Virus record (IMG/VR): IMGVR_UViG_3300024262_006558
Span: 62,001 to 126,000 of that record
From: a virus
Strand: one strand, 5' to 3'
DNA: 64,000 bases
Both the position numbers and the translations under genes were made by a program. Under the pieces are notes generated by a model. The model was given only the letters and a program-made list of their open reading frames with translations, was not told where the DNA came from and searched no databases. This document shows, piece after piece, positions 43,128 through 51,971 of the stretch. Positions within the stretch are counted from its first letter, which is position 1. Each line of letters opens with the position of its first letter.

Positions 43128-44408
43128 TTACGCTTTAATAATTTCCTTTTTATCAGTCATAATGCTTTTGTAGAAATCCACTCTTTCTTCAGTAACTTTC
43201 TTTATGTTGTATTTCTCGATAACAAACTGGTGAAGGTTATCAGCTAATTCCTCTCTGTAATCCTTGTCGAGAATAACTTTTTTAATAGCTTTATACCACT
43301 CTTTGTTATGCTTCTTTTTACATGGTATCAGTATACCGTTTTTACCATCTTCAATTAACTCTTTATAGATACCGAAATCCTGAGCAATAAGAGTCTTCCT
43401 TTTTATACCAGCTTCAATAATCTTTAATTCAGATTTAACTTCATTAAAAATATTGTGTTGATTAATTATTTGACCTTTAGGAGTTCTTATTTGATCTACA
43501 TCACAAATAGGAGCTAAACATACATCACAGTAGTCATAATGCTTCCCGTACTGAGTTAATGGCAAAGTCCATCTTCTTACATAATTTTGCTCGTTAGCGG
43601 TCTTATATGGATCTTTAACGATTCTATTTAAATAATCAGTGTAATCTGGATTGTCTCCATTTACCTTGTAATCTGAAGTAACTATTTCTTCAAACCTTTT
43701 CCAAACACTCTCATTTGGAGTTATCGGCCTAGTTTTCTGACGCCCATCTGGACTTACTTCCGTAATATTACCCCTAGTATCAAATCCGCAAAGCACCATT
43801 TGATATTTATCTTTAAGCTCAGCACTTGAGTGTAATATGCCCATAGAAGTTTCTAGCAATTTCAAATCAGCATGGTGAGAAGATCCTCCAATCCAAGCAA
43901 TTCTAACTTTGTCATTATCCTCAGATCTTTGATCGGTACCGCTCCACATTTTATGCTCTGGATATACAGAGTTTGGCAACACGGAAACATTAGGATTATA
44001 TTTCAATATTTCATTTCTAAATATACTAGTGGTAGTAGTAACGTGATCAACTAAAGGTAATAGCGATCTAATTTTATCACCTATCTTTTCTTGTTTTATT
44101 ATGTAATAGAGAGGGTGAGCTCCAAAAGGTTCCCAGTAATCATCAATATCCATAATCACAGTTAAACCCAAACTTTTAAGCATTTGAATTTGTTTTGGAG
44201 ATGTGTTTATATCCCCAAGTTGCCTATGAAAATGAACTATATCAAATTTTTTGAAATATTCTAAATCATTAAAGTCTGGAGTTGTATTTATCTCCACTTC
44301 TATCTCATCTTGATGGTTTCTGTTGATAGCCTGAGCTGGCCATATGTTACGAAAGTGACCAACACCCATTGTGTCAGAAGGAAGCATCAAAAGTTTTATC
44401 TTGCCCAT
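43128..44408 (-). CDS. Glycosyltransferase, GT4-like (GT-B fold)
   Basis: 426 residues. The first Rossmann half contains DTMGVGHFRNIWPAQAIN and FDIVHFHRQLGDIN, and the second VRIAWIGGSSHHADLKLLE. SELKIIEAGIKRKTLIAQDF then GIYKELIEDGKNGILIP carry the E-x-G/E motif of retaining GT4 enzymes. Its placement inside the capsid module suggests that it glycosylates virion proteins, but host glycans are possible. Donor sugar unknown; GDP- or UDP-sugars are usual. Confidence 0.82.
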   Translation of the reverse strand: MGKIKLLMLPSDTMGVGHFRNIWPAQAINRNHQDEIEVEINTTPDFNDLEYFKKFDIVHFHRQLGDINTSPKQIQMLKSLGLTVIMDIDDYWEPFGAHPLYYIIKQEKIGDKIRSLLPLVDHVTTTTSIFRNEILKYNPNVSVLPNSVYPEHKMWSGTDQRSEDNDKVRIAWIGGSSHHADLKLLETSMGILHSSAELKDKYQMVLCGFDTRGNITEVSPDGRQKTRPITPNESVWKRFEEIVTSDYKVNGDNPDYTDYLNRIVKDPYKTANEQNYVRRWTLPLTQYGKHYDYCDVCLAPICDVDQIRTPKGQIINQHNIFNEVKSELKIIEAGIKRKTLIAQDFGIYKELIEDGKNGILIPCKKKHNKEWYKAIKKVILDKDYREELADNLHQFVIEKYNIKKVTEERVDFYKSIMTDKKEIIKA

Positions 44409-44506
44409 AATTAGGTTTTTAGGAAAACTTAATCATACTTTCTTAGATTATAAAGCTTGGCAAGGAAAAAGTTTGTATATTTGTTTCTTATATATAAATA
44501 AATTAT

Positions 44507-44806
44507 ATGAAACAACTAAAAAGTGAGCCATTATATTTAATGGTGACAATGTTTGTTATTGCAATATTCTTGACTGGGTGCGCTGATTCAATTAATATTG
44601 ATTAATGCGCAATTGATGAACCTTATGGATTTTTCTCAGGATTATGGCATGGGTCTATCGTCATTTTCTCTTTCATAGGAAGTTTATTCTATGACGATAT
44701 AAGCATTTATGCTATGAATAATTCTGGCGGGATGTATGATTTTGGCTTTATGCTAGGCAGTGGATTGATTGGTTTTTCAGCAGTTAAAGGGACATCTAGA
44801 AGATAA
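44507..44806 (+). pseudogene. Lipoprotein gene interrupted by one in-frame TAA
   Basis: ATG 44507 begins a lipoprotein signal peptide (MVTMFVIAIFLTGCADS, lipobox LTGC). Codon 33 is TAA (44603-44605), after which the same frame stays open for 66 codons (CAIDEPYGFFSGLWHGSIVI, then FSFIGSLFYDDISIYAMNNS) to a TAA at 44804. The downstream part has the look of a known small lipoprotein family with a YGFxxGLWHG motif, so both halves belong together. It is either a recent nonsense mutation, a read-through product or a sequencing error. A terminator follows directly. Confidence 0.7.
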
Positions 44807-44838
44807 AAAAAAGGATCTCGTTTGGAGATCCTTTTTTT
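44806..44838. terminator. Bidirectional terminator
   Basis: Stem AAAAAGGATCTC/GAGATCCTTTTT, loop GTTTG, with A- and T-runs on both sides. Shared by the interrupted lipoprotein gene and the converging gene at 44837. Confidence 0.85.
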
Positions 44839-45145
44839 ATTTCATGTATTCATCAGTATTACTTTGGACTTTATCTATATGCCCAATTTCATATTGTTCT
44901 CCGAGTGGTAAATCTAATACGGAATTATCAAACTCTTCATCTATAGTCACAAACCTTCTTCGGTTTTGAGCATCTAATGATGTAGTTATTTGAGCCATTC
45001 CTATTACAAAATTTCCAGGCTCTATAATAACAGCTTTACTTGCGTTACTGTTTATTTTAACAACTACTTTAACTTTTTGAGAGCTTGGAGCCCCAGAGTT
45101 ACCAGTGTTGTTGATTACTTTCCAAAATTTAGGTTGTGCTTTCAT
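44837..45145 (-). CDS. Hypothetical protein
   Basis: 102 residues, starting MKAQPKFWKVINNTGNSGAP. Beta-rich centre (VKVVVKINSNASKAVIIEPG, NFVIGMAQIT), acidic end. Predicted soluble. It lies downstream of the 364-residue virion-type gene and probably shares its transcript; a small head protein is possible. Confidence 0.6.
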   Translation of the reverse strand: MKAQPKFWKVINNTGNSGAPSSQKVKVVVKINSNASKAVIIEPGNFVIGMAQITTSLDAQNRRRFVTIDEEFDNSVLDLPLGEQYEIGHIDKVQSNTDEYMK

Positions 45146-45193
45146 AATGTCTTTTCTTTGAATTTAACACATTCTTTATCATATGTAAAGCGA

Positions 45194-46288
45194 TTATCGC
45201 TTTACATAGCATTTGTTAGAAGAAATTATATTTACAGGATAAAAGTAAGACACGCCTTCAAACTTTAATTCTTGTACTTCTTTACCTTTAGAGACTAATA
45301 AACTATCTACATTTTTAGGGTCAGACAATGACTCTACTAACCCTTTTGGAGCATCGACTTTTCTATAAGCCCTCTCATTCATAGCAAGTTCTACCATTTT
45401 AATCTCATTCTCCTCAGCTTCAGATATTTCAGTTTTTACACTATTTCTCCCCATAGCATCTTGCGCGTTATCTGCAATAATTAAATTCTCTTCTGTTTTT
45501 TTAGGAGACTCTTGCATAGGCATTTCTGGAGTTGGAGTTTCAGTTTCTGGAGCCTGCATTTGAAAGCTAGTATTTAACTGAGCTCTCAAAGCGTCTTCAA
45601 TATACTTCTTCATCATACCTTCTATATTAATGGAACTTAGATCCATAGTAATAGGTCCAGCTGAATTACTTCCAGTAACCTGCAAGTTAGCTGATCCGTC
45701 TGCGTATGGATTCTGCTTCTCTCCAGGGATTGAAATATTATTAATTCTCTTTTCCTCGAATTTAGAAGTTCCAGCTAACGGGTCAAAGGATATATCTCCA
45801 ATCTCTTCGAATTTAGCAACATATACTTTCGCTTTCCTTTTACCCTCCTCAATCCAGCATTGATGTATTGATCTCCTAATATCAGGATTATCAAAAGTTC
45901 TGAATTGTTTGTTTGAAAGATTTACCCCACCTTCACTTAACTCGTTCATATCAAATACTACAAATTGATCTGGCTCTATTTTATCTAGAAAAGAAGGCAT
46001 TTGAGGCGTGTATCCTTCCACGTTAGCTTCAGTTGAGAAATCAGTATTATTAGGATCTTCTCCCCCTCCAGGTAGAGAGTCAACTACCCCACCGTCCTCC
46101 ACATCCTCTTGTACAGCAGCGCTTTCTTCAGTGTCCACTTCCTCTTCTAAAACAGGAGTGTTAATTTTTTCAGATACTGTTTTTCGAACCTGATCAATGA
46201 ATTCTTCGTTGAAAACAGTGTTCATTCCCATTTCTTTTATTTGTGAGGCTATCTCAGTAGCTAGTTGTTCTTTGGATAGATTTTTCAT
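45194..46288 (-). CDS. Hypothetical acidic virion-module protein
   Basis: 364 residues. The N-terminus is helical (MKNLSKEQLATEIASQIKEM), then a Glu-rich linker, a central beta region (FLDKIEPDQFVVFDMNELSE ... IRRSIHQCWIEEGKRKAKVY), a Pro/Met-rich spacer and a C-terminal domain. Its bias resembles the other acidic proteins of the head module. It diverges from phoH, each with a promoter-like element. No family recognised. Confidence 0.65.
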   Translation of the reverse strand: MKNLSKEQLATEIASQIKEMGMNTVFNEEFIDQVRKTVSEKINTPVLEEEVDTEESAAVQEDVEDGGVVDSLPGGGEDPNNTDFSTEANVEGYTPQMPSFLDKIEPDQFVVFDMNELSEGGVNLSNKQFRTFDNPDIRRSIHQCWIEEGKRKAKVYVAKFEEIGDISFDPLAGTSKFEEKRINNISIPGEKQNPYADGSANLQVTGSNSAGPITMDLSSINIEGMMKKYIEDALRAQLNTSFQMQAPETETPTPEMPMQESPKKTEENLIIADNAQDAMGRNSVKTEISEAEENEIKMVELAMNERAYRKVDAPKGLVESLSDPKNVDSLLVSKGKEVQELKFEGVSYFYPVNIISSNKCYVKR

Positions 46289-46306
46289 CTTTAAGATCTT
46301 TTTTGA

Positions 46307-46316
46307 TATAAATATC
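46307..46316 (-). promoter_or_regulatory. Late-promoter-like element
   Basis: Sense GATATTTATA, about 18 nt before the ATG at 46288. Confidence 0.48.
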
Positions 46317-46367
46317 TAGATTTTTGTGATTTTTTTGTTTAGGTTATTTAAAAGGTATAAATGAAAC

Positions 46368-46379
46368 CTATTTATTAAC
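46368..46379 (+). promoter_or_regulatory. Late-promoter-like element of phoH
   Basis: CTATTTATTAAC on the plus strand, 9 nt before the ATG at 46389. Confidence 0.48.
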
Positions 46380-46388
46380 AAAAAACGT

Positions 46389-47138
46389 ATGGCTAAAGGT
46401 AAAAACCTATCGAGAGAACAAAAAGAAGAGTTTGATTTATATCAAATGTCTCAAGAGTTAAAGGAAAAAACTCATAAACGTATTAAGGAAATTAATTATA
46501 AACCTGGAATAAAAGCCAAGAATCCCTCCCAAGAAAAGCTTATACAGAAAATAAAAAATAACAATATAACGTTCGTCTCTGGACCAGCTGGTGTTGGTAA
46601 AACTTTAATCGCACTTAAAGCGGCTATGGATGCTATGAAAAATAATGAAAAAATCACTCGACTAATCTTTACAAAACCTATTGTGGAAGCTGATGAGTCT
46701 ATGGGGTTTCTTCCAGGAGATATGTCTGAAAAGATAGCTCCATACATGTCTTCATATTATTCAAACATGGAGAAATTAATAGGTTCATCCCCTACTCAAT
46801 GGATGATTACAAACAAAATAATACAAGAAGAACCGCTTAATTTCATGAGAGGTAACACGTATGATGATGCTATAATGATCTTAGATGAAGCTCAAAATAC
46901 TACAATTAAAGGGCTAAAATTATTCATATCAAGATTAGGAGAAAATTCTAAAATGATTGTTATGGGAGACGCTGATCAGACAGATCTCAAACTTAAAGGT
47001 AATGAAAAGTCTGGATTACAAGATGCTTTTGAAAGGTTTCAGGGATTACAAGGCGTTACCACTCACGAGTTCGAGGAGAAGGATATAGTTAGAAACAGCA
47101 TACTTATAGAGGTTATGAAAAGGTATAAAAACAAATAA
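46389..47138 (+). CDS. phoH: PhoH-family ATPase
   Basis: 249 residues. Walker A GPAGVGKT at 65-72, a Walker B region IMILDEAQNTTIKGLKLFIS and the sensor GDADQTDLKL are those of the PhoH/RNA-helicase-like ATPases common in phages. An N-terminal basic helix precedes the domain. The substrate is thought to be RNA, but the phage role is unsettled. Transcribed divergently from a virion-module gene and under a late-promoter-like element. Confidence 0.9.
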   Translation: MAKGKNLSREQKEEFDLYQMSQELKEKTHKRIKEINYKPGIKAKNPSQEKLIQKIKNNNITFVSGPAGVGKTLIALKAAMDAMKNNEKITRLIFTKPIVEADESMGFLPGDMSEKIAPYMSSYYSNMEKLIGSSPTQWMITNKIIQEEPLNFMRGNTYDDAIMILDEAQNTTIKGLKLFISRLGENSKMIVMGDADQTDLKLKGNEKSGLQDAFERFQGLQGVTTHEFEEKDIVRNSILIEVMKRYKNK

Positions 47139-47152
47139 CATACTTTTTACCT

Positions 47153-47162
47153 CTATTTATAA
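47153..47162 (+). promoter_or_regulatory. Late-promoter-like element
   Basis: CTATTTATAA on the plus strand, about 29 nt before the ATG at 47192, the same spacing as for the tail tube gene. Confidence 0.55.
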
Positions 47163-47191
47163 TTACTTAAGTACAATTTAAATAATCGATT

Positions 47192-47389
47192 ATGGACAAT
47201 TTTTTAACAGACAATTTACTTGACCCTAATGGTTTAGACAAAAACGGAAAACCATTAAATAAAGTTCAAGAACAAAAAAAGATCAATGTAGCTCAGGATG
47301 GGTTAATGGAGAGAAAGACTCCTAGCACGCCTTTAACTGATGATGGAAGATCTTTATTAAAAGAAGAAAGTCACAAAGGCCTTCTTTAA
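47192..47389 (+). CDS. Small hypothetical protein
   Basis: 65 residues, polar and probably disordered (MDNFLTDNLLDPNGLDKNGK, KTPSTPLTDDGRSLLKEES). It has its own promoter-like element and terminator, so it is likely a real late gene. Function unknown. Confidence 0.6.
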   Translation: MDNFLTDNLLDPNGLDKNGKPLNKVQEQKKINVAQDGLMERKTPSTPLTDDGRSLLKEESHKGLL

Positions 47390-47410
47390 GAAAAACTCTT
47401 TTAAAACAAA

Positions 47411-47442
47411 AAAGGATAGTCATTGACTATCCTTTTTTTTGT
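47411..47442. terminator. Bidirectional terminator
   Basis: Perfect stem AAAAAGGATAGTC/GACTATCCTTTTT, 3-nt loop, T-run on the plus strand and A-run before. It separates the convergent genes at 47192 and 47460. Confidence 0.88.
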
Positions 47443-47459
47443 TACTTATTACTTTAAAT

Positions 47460-48563
47460 TTACATTCCAGCTAAACGTTGCATTCTAGCTCTAAATGATT
47501 CAGAAAGTAAAGACGCACCTTCATCTTTACCCTCATTTAATTTTTCTTTTACAGTATCTATTATTTCTTTAGACTCTTTAGATGTCATTTTAGAAGCTAC
47601 GCTTTCTTGAATCTTTTCAAGATCAACCTCTTCCTCCACATCCTCTTCCTCTATAACCTCTTCTCCAGAAACTTCTTCCATCTCATACATTCCCATGTCT
47701 TCGATTTCAAAAACTTCTTCAGAATCATCAATTGAAAAGGAATCATCTTCCATTTCATCTAACTCTTCTTTTAACCACTCTGGTAGCATTTCGCTCCCTG
47801 GCTCTTCAATAGATTCCGAGCTAAATTCCTCAATCTCACCATCAACTATTTCTTCATCTTCAGCAACCATGCTAGTGTCTCCACCTTGAGCAGCGTCATA
47901 TTTAGCTTTAAGAACACCAACGTGTTTAGATAGAGCTTTTTCACCATCTGGATCAGTAAATACTATTTCACCATTCTCCATTTTAGCTATTGGAAGATCA
48001 TATAGCTTTGCTATGTCGCCCTCCCATTGAATTGCGTTCTCAAGACCTTCGTTAATTTCAGCCTCTCCCAAACCGCTTACTTCAGCAACCTCTTGGTTAG
48101 AATCGATTGAATTTGCAATTTTATCAGCAGAACCACCGCCTTTAGCGATTAGATTTTGAATATAACTATCTAAGTCTCCTTTACCTTGAACATCTCCTGG
48201 TGCAGAAATTTCTTCCCCATCACCTTCCGAAACAGATTGTTCACCACCGCCTTTAGCGACTAAGTTTTGAATATACTTATCTAAGTCTCCATCACTCTTA
48301 ACTTGGTCTGGAGAAGAAATATCACCTTCACCTTCCTCAGTTAAATGCGTTCCTTTAACATCAAAAACAGGCTCCTTTTGGCCCGCGTGATAATCCTGGT
48401 TTTTATCCATTTCGGATCCAGCCATCACTTCATTTAATTGATTTAGTTCAGCTTGAAGCTTTGCCTTTTCTTCTTGAAGCGTTTTTTTCTTCGCGAAGTT
48501 AACAAGCTCTTTCTTTACCATTTCGTAAAGTGCGCCTTTAGTAATTTCGTTTTTGTTTGCCAT
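47460..48563 (-). CDS. Acidic virion-module protein with internal repeat
   Basis: 367 residues, strongly acidic. A 40-residue unit is duplicated: GDLDKYIQNLVAKGGG and GDLDSYIQNLIAKGGG, each preceded by a (D/E)ISSPDQVKSD or EISAPGDVQGK segment. The C-terminus is a basic helix (LSESFRARMQRLAGM). Resembles a scaffold or internal head protein by composition, but no family is recognised. Confidence 0.65.
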   Translation of the reverse strand: MANKNEITKGALYEMVKKELVNFAKKKTLQEEKAKLQAELNQLNEVMAGSEMDKNQDYHAGQKEPVFDVKGTHLTEEGEGDISSPDQVKSDGDLDKYIQNLVAKGGGEQSVSEGDGEEISAPGDVQGKGDLDSYIQNLIAKGGGSADKIANSIDSNQEVAEVSGLGEAEINEGLENAIQWEGDIAKLYDLPIAKMENGEIVFTDPDGEKALSKHVGVLKAKYDAAQGGDTSMVAEDEEIVDGEIEEFSSESIEEPGSEMLPEWLKEELDEMEDDSFSIDDSEEVFEIEDMGMYEMEEVSGEEVIEEEDVEEEVDLEKIQESVASKMTSKESKEIIDTVKEKLNEGKDEGASLLSESFRARMQRLAGM

Positions 48564-48611
48564 TGTAATGGTTTTTGAGTTCTTAAATTAGATACAAAAA
48601 TAAAAATTCGA

Positions 48612-49010
48612 TTATTTTTTAATCGATTCTTTAATAGCTTTTTGCTCTTTTTTCATATCCTCGATTTGTTTTTTAAGTTCAGAAACAGTATCTACAAGAT
48701 CTTCATTCACTTGCTCTGTAGCTTTTTCTTGAGCTATAGTTTCTTCGTGAGCCGCTTGTATCTCAGCTCCTAAGCTAGATAATCTACCAGCGTAGAATTC
48801 GTTCTCAAATCCAGTTTTAGTTTTAGCTGCAGTATCTCCAGGAGCCGCAAAGCCATGAGAGCTAACCATTCCTCTATGAGCTTCCTCAATAGTAGTCAAT
48901 TCCTTAGCTATTTCAACAGCCTTACCCCAAAGCTCTTCTTTCTTCTTATTAAGAATAGCAGTTTCGATAATTATTTTCTTAAGAGATTCTTTTGAAAGTC
49001 CTTTTGCCAT
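48612..49010 (-). CDS. Coiled-coil hypothetical protein
   Basis: 132 residues. Two helical segments (SLKKIIIETAILNKKKEELW and EDLVDTVSELKKQIEDMKKE) flank a Gly/Ala centre (SSHGFAAPGDTAAKTKTGFE). It is upstream of the acidic protein and probably co-transcribed. Likely a structural or scaffold-interacting protein; not recognised. Confidence 0.62.
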   Translation of the reverse strand: MAKGLSKESLKKIIIETAILNKKKEELWGKAVEIAKELTTIEEAHRGMVSSHGFAAPGDTAAKTKTGFENEFYAGRLSSLGAEIQAAHEETIAQEKATEQVNEDLVDTVSELKKQIEDMKKEQKAIKESIKK

Positions 49011-49028
49011 GATCGGTTATGTTTTTTT

Positions 49029-49041
49029 TAATAAATAGAAC
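49029..49041 (-). promoter_or_regulatory. Late-promoter-like element
   Basis: Sense GTTCTATTTATTA, about 18 nt before the ATG at 49010. Confidence 0.48.
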
Positions 49042-49229
49042 GAAAATTTATAAATTCCACGATTATAATTTGATTAAAAGGTGTAAAATGTTTAAATTTT
49101 AGTTACTGTCAATATTAAATAGTCTGGTTAATGGAAAATTCAATTAAAATTATCACACCTTTTTTATTTGGTTTTTACCACTATTTAATGGAGCGATTTG
49201 TTTAACAATAAAATAAAAGCTGTTGTGAT

Positions 49230-49874
49230 ATGAAAAAGCCAACTATAAACATATATTCAATAACAAGCTCTAATCAAAATTCATGTATATACATAGGAGT
49301 AACTTCTAGGAGTTTAAAAATTAGACTTTCTGAACATATTAGAAATAATACTGGAACATGTTTCAAACAATGGTTGGAGCAAGAAATTAGCCAAGGTCAT
49401 GAAATTTTTATTAACACACTAGATGTTGTATATAAAAAAGAGTCTAAATTTTGGGAAGGGTTTTGGATATGTAACTTTAAATCCTGGGGGTTTACAACCC
49501 TAAATTCAAATATTGGAGGAGGTGGCCCTCTTTATATGACTACACAACAAAAAGAGAAAATGAGTCTTTGTAAGAAGGGTGTGAAAAACCCTTTTTATAA
49601 TAAGAAGCACACAAAAATTTCTAAAGAAAAAATAAGCTGTAACAACTCCAGGTATTGGAAAGGTAGAAAATTAAGACCAGAAATGGTTAGAAAACTTTCT
49701 GAATCCAACTCTATACCAGTGGATCAATTTGATAAATTAGGGAACTTTATAAAGCATTGGAGCTCTATAACAGAGGCTTCAAACATATTGGGTATAGACT
49801 CAAGTTCAATCGTTAAAGTGTTAAAAAACAAAAGAAAAAAAGCAGGAAACTATGGATGGAAATATAAAAAATAG
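49230..49874 (+). CDS. GIY-YIG homing endonuclease with NUMOD modules
   Basis: 214 residues. The GIY-YIG-like core spans INIYSITSSNQNSCIYIGVT and SRSLKIRLSEH (about 5-37). Two DNA-binding parts follow: a NUMOD3-like stretch (KKGVKNPFYNKKHTKISKEK, ..SRYWKGRKLRPEMVRKLS) and a C-terminal NUMOD1/IENR1 (FDKLGNFIKHWSSITEASNI, ..YGWKYKK). This is the T4 Seg-type arrangement of a free-standing mobile gene. It ends 23 nt inside the glycosyltransferase start, so insertion probably chose that intergenic boundary. Confidence 0.85.
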   Translation: MKKPTINIYSITSSNQNSCIYIGVTSRSLKIRLSEHIRNNTGTCFKQWLEQEISQGHEIFINTLDVVYKKESKFWEGFWICNFKSWGFTTLNSNIGGGGPLYMTTQQKEKMSLCKKGVKNPFYNKKHTKISKEKISCNNSRYWKGRKLRPEMVRKLSESNSIPVDQFDKLGNFIKHWSSITEASNILGIDSSSIVKVLKNKRKKAGNYGWKYKK

Positions 49875-50607
49875 ATTTGTTATTATCACCCCTTTCTATA
49901 ACCCAGGGGAGTTTTTAGATATTTGTGTTAGAAGCGTCATGACTCAAAAGTATGATGACTTTAAAGTTATTTTCATAGATGATGCGTCTACAGATGACTC
50001 ATGGGACAAGTTGCCACATGAAGATAGTAGAGCAGTTTGCATTCGTAATGAAGAAAATCTTACCGCGCTGGAAAATATCCATAACGCCACCATGAATCAT
50101 TGCGATCCAGATGATATTATTGTATTAGTTGATGGTGATGACTGGTTAAGTTCAAACAAAGTTTTAAATTACCTTAATGATTTTTACAATGAAAATGATT
50201 GCTGGATTTCTTACGGACAAGCCTCTTGGACTAACGGGATGAGAGGTATAGCTAGGCCTATGCCAAAAGAGGTATTTGAAAATATGAGAGAGCACTCTTT
50301 TTACATTTCTCATATAAGAACCTACAGAGCTGGACTGTATCAGAAGATTCAGGAACAAGATGAAAATTTTTCTTGCATGAAAGATAAAGATGGTAAATTC
50401 TATCGATGCACTTACGATGTAGCTATTATGTATCCTATTATGGAAATGGCTGGATATGACAAGACGAAGTATAACGATAAACCTTTGTACATATACAATA
50501 GAGATAATCCAATTTCTGATGATAGAGTTAGACAGGGCATGCAATGGCAAATACATCAAGAAATACTTAAAAAGACAGCCTTTAAAAAGATTGAAAGCTA
50601 TAAATAG
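49852..50607 (+). CDS. Glycosyltransferase family 2 (GT-A)
   Basis: 251 residues. FVIITPFYNPGEFLDICVRS and VIFIDDASTDDSW (Asp43, Asp44) bind the nucleotide, and VLVDGDDWLS (94-97) holds the metal-binding DxD. An aromatic C-terminal part follows. It heads the glycan cluster, and the start (MDGNIKNRF) overlaps the endonuclease. Acceptor and donor unknown. Confidence 0.85.
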   Translation: MDGNIKNRFVIITPFYNPGEFLDICVRSVMTQKYDDFKVIFIDDASTDDSWDKLPHEDSRAVCIRNEENLTALENIHNATMNHCDPDDIIVLVDGDDWLSSNKVLNYLNDFYNENDCWISYGQASWTNGMRGIARPMPKEVFENMREHSFYISHIRTYRAGLYQKIQEQDENFSCMKDKDGKFYRCTYDVAIMYPIMEMAGYDKTKYNDKPLYIYNRDNPISDDRVRQGMQWQIHQEILKKTAFKKIESYK

Positions 50608-51056
50608 TGAAAAAGATATTCTACATATCTCAATGCCCGCTACCGCATCCTAACTTAGACCTTGAAAGTGAGGTAGGTGAATTCATTGAAAAATTTATTC
50701 ACCTACCTTTTATTCATCAAACAAATGCGTGGTATGAGAAAAGATTTAATGAAGCTATAGACGCTTTTAATTCCCAGAGAGATAGTATAGGCAACGATCT
50801 ATTTAATACTGGAGGTAAGATGAGATTAAAAAGGGATTCAATATTATGGATCAGGAAAATTGCTCATATAAAAATTAAAATCGACCTTCTTGAAGGTATG
50901 GAAATAAATAATTCAGAATCAACCCCTATATACAATCAAAAGTTTATAGAAAAAAAGATTCTAAAATTAGAAGGGGATTTAAAATTAAACACACTTTTCC
51001 CTTTTCACAATTACGCTAATAGGTTTGATATAGCAAATGGAGGAATGGTAGTATAA
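50607..51056 (+). CDS. Hypothetical protein of glycan cluster
   Basis: 149 residues. A GTG start (MKKIFYISQCPLPHPNLDLE) overlaps the previous stop by one base, so it is coupled. Helical throughout, with PFIHQTNAWYEKRFNEAIDA. It has no glycosyltransferase motif and may be an accessory subunit. Not recognised. Confidence 0.62.
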   Translation: MKKIFYISQCPLPHPNLDLESEVGEFIEKFIHLPFIHQTNAWYEKRFNEAIDAFNSQRDSIGNDLFNTGGKMRLKRDSILWIRKIAHIKIKIDLLEGMEINNSESTPIYNQKFIEKKILKLEGDLKLNTLFPFHNYANRFDIANGGMVV

Positions 51057-51058
51057 TT

Positions 51059-51970
51059 ATGGTAAATAACCCGAAAAATATGATAGATGAAATCAATGAT
51101 AACATCTTCGATTATGATTCTGTAAAAAAAGACAGTATAATAATCATTCAAAACCCTGATGAAATTTATGACATCAATGTTATAATTCCAGTGAAAGGTA
51201 GAAGGGAGTTTGCTCTACCTATGTACAACAGCTTTGTGGCAGCTAGGGAAAGTAGCGGTTTAAACATAACATATACAATAGTTGAATTTTCTGATATACC
51301 TGAGCATTCACAATTTTGTAAGAATAATAAAATAAATTATTTATGGATCCCCAGCAAGCCTGGAGACCTGTTTAATAAATGCCTAGCATTCAATATAGGG
51401 GTATTCTTTAGTAATAGAGCAAAGTATATTTTAATGCATGATATAGATTGTTTAATGCAATCTGATTTTTTTGTAAAACTAGAAGAGAATGTATCAGTTA
51501 AGAAATGTAAAGCAATACAATGCTTTACAGGGAGAAGGGTCCTATATTGTAATTCAGAATTGACTTCAAAAATTATAGATGGAAATTTCGACATTGACAA
51601 CCTAAGTATAGATATGCCAGAGGTTGATTACCCTAGGATGGGAGGTCAAATAATGATAGGAGCTCCAGGGGGATCCATCATGATTGATAGGGAATTGTTT
51701 TTTGAAGTTGGAGGTTATGATCCAGAATTATTTCAAGCCAATTCCCCAGAAGACGCATTCTTTTGGGAGAAAGTTAATACTATTTCTAAGATGGAAACAG
51801 CAAATGAGCCAGACATAGAAATATACCATATGTTTCACCCCCCTACATATTATAGCAATCCTAAACTGCAAGACATGCAAGCTATACATCAATACTTCCA
51901 AAGAATGGATACTGATAGTAAAAAAAAAGTGATTGACTATAAATCAGATTTAATAAAAAAATATAAATAA
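51059..51970 (+). CDS. GT-A glycosyltransferase, galactosyltransferase-like
   Basis: 303 residues. DINVIIPVKGRREFALPMYN opens the fold, LMHDIDCLM (Asp128, Asp130) supplies the DxD, and GGQIMIGAPGGSIMIDRELF with GYDPELFQANSPEDAFFWEK is the C-terminal acceptor motif seen in beta-1,4-galactosyltransferase-like (GT7C/GT27-type) domains. Sits in an unbroken run of coupled genes. Probable role: adding a hexose to a phage or host glycan. Confidence 0.75.
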   Translation: MVNNPKNMIDEINDNIFDYDSVKKDSIIIIQNPDEIYDINVIIPVKGRREFALPMYNSFVAARESSGLNITYTIVEFSDIPEHSQFCKNNKINYLWIPSKPGDLFNKCLAFNIGVFFSNRAKYILMHDIDCLMQSDFFVKLEENVSVKKCKAIQCFTGRRVLYCNSELTSKIIDGNFDIDNLSIDMPEVDYPRMGGQIMIGAPGGSIMIDRELFFEVGGYDPELFQANSPEDAFFWEKVNTISKMETANEPDIEIYHMFHPPTYYSNPKLQDMQAIHQYFQRMDTDSKKKVIDYKSDLIKKYK

Positions 51971-51971
51971 T

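Noticed and set aside
44601-44606. TAA read as a sense codon through an alternative genetic code
   Set aside because: All other genes in the window end normally at TAA, so a genome-wide reassignment does not fit.
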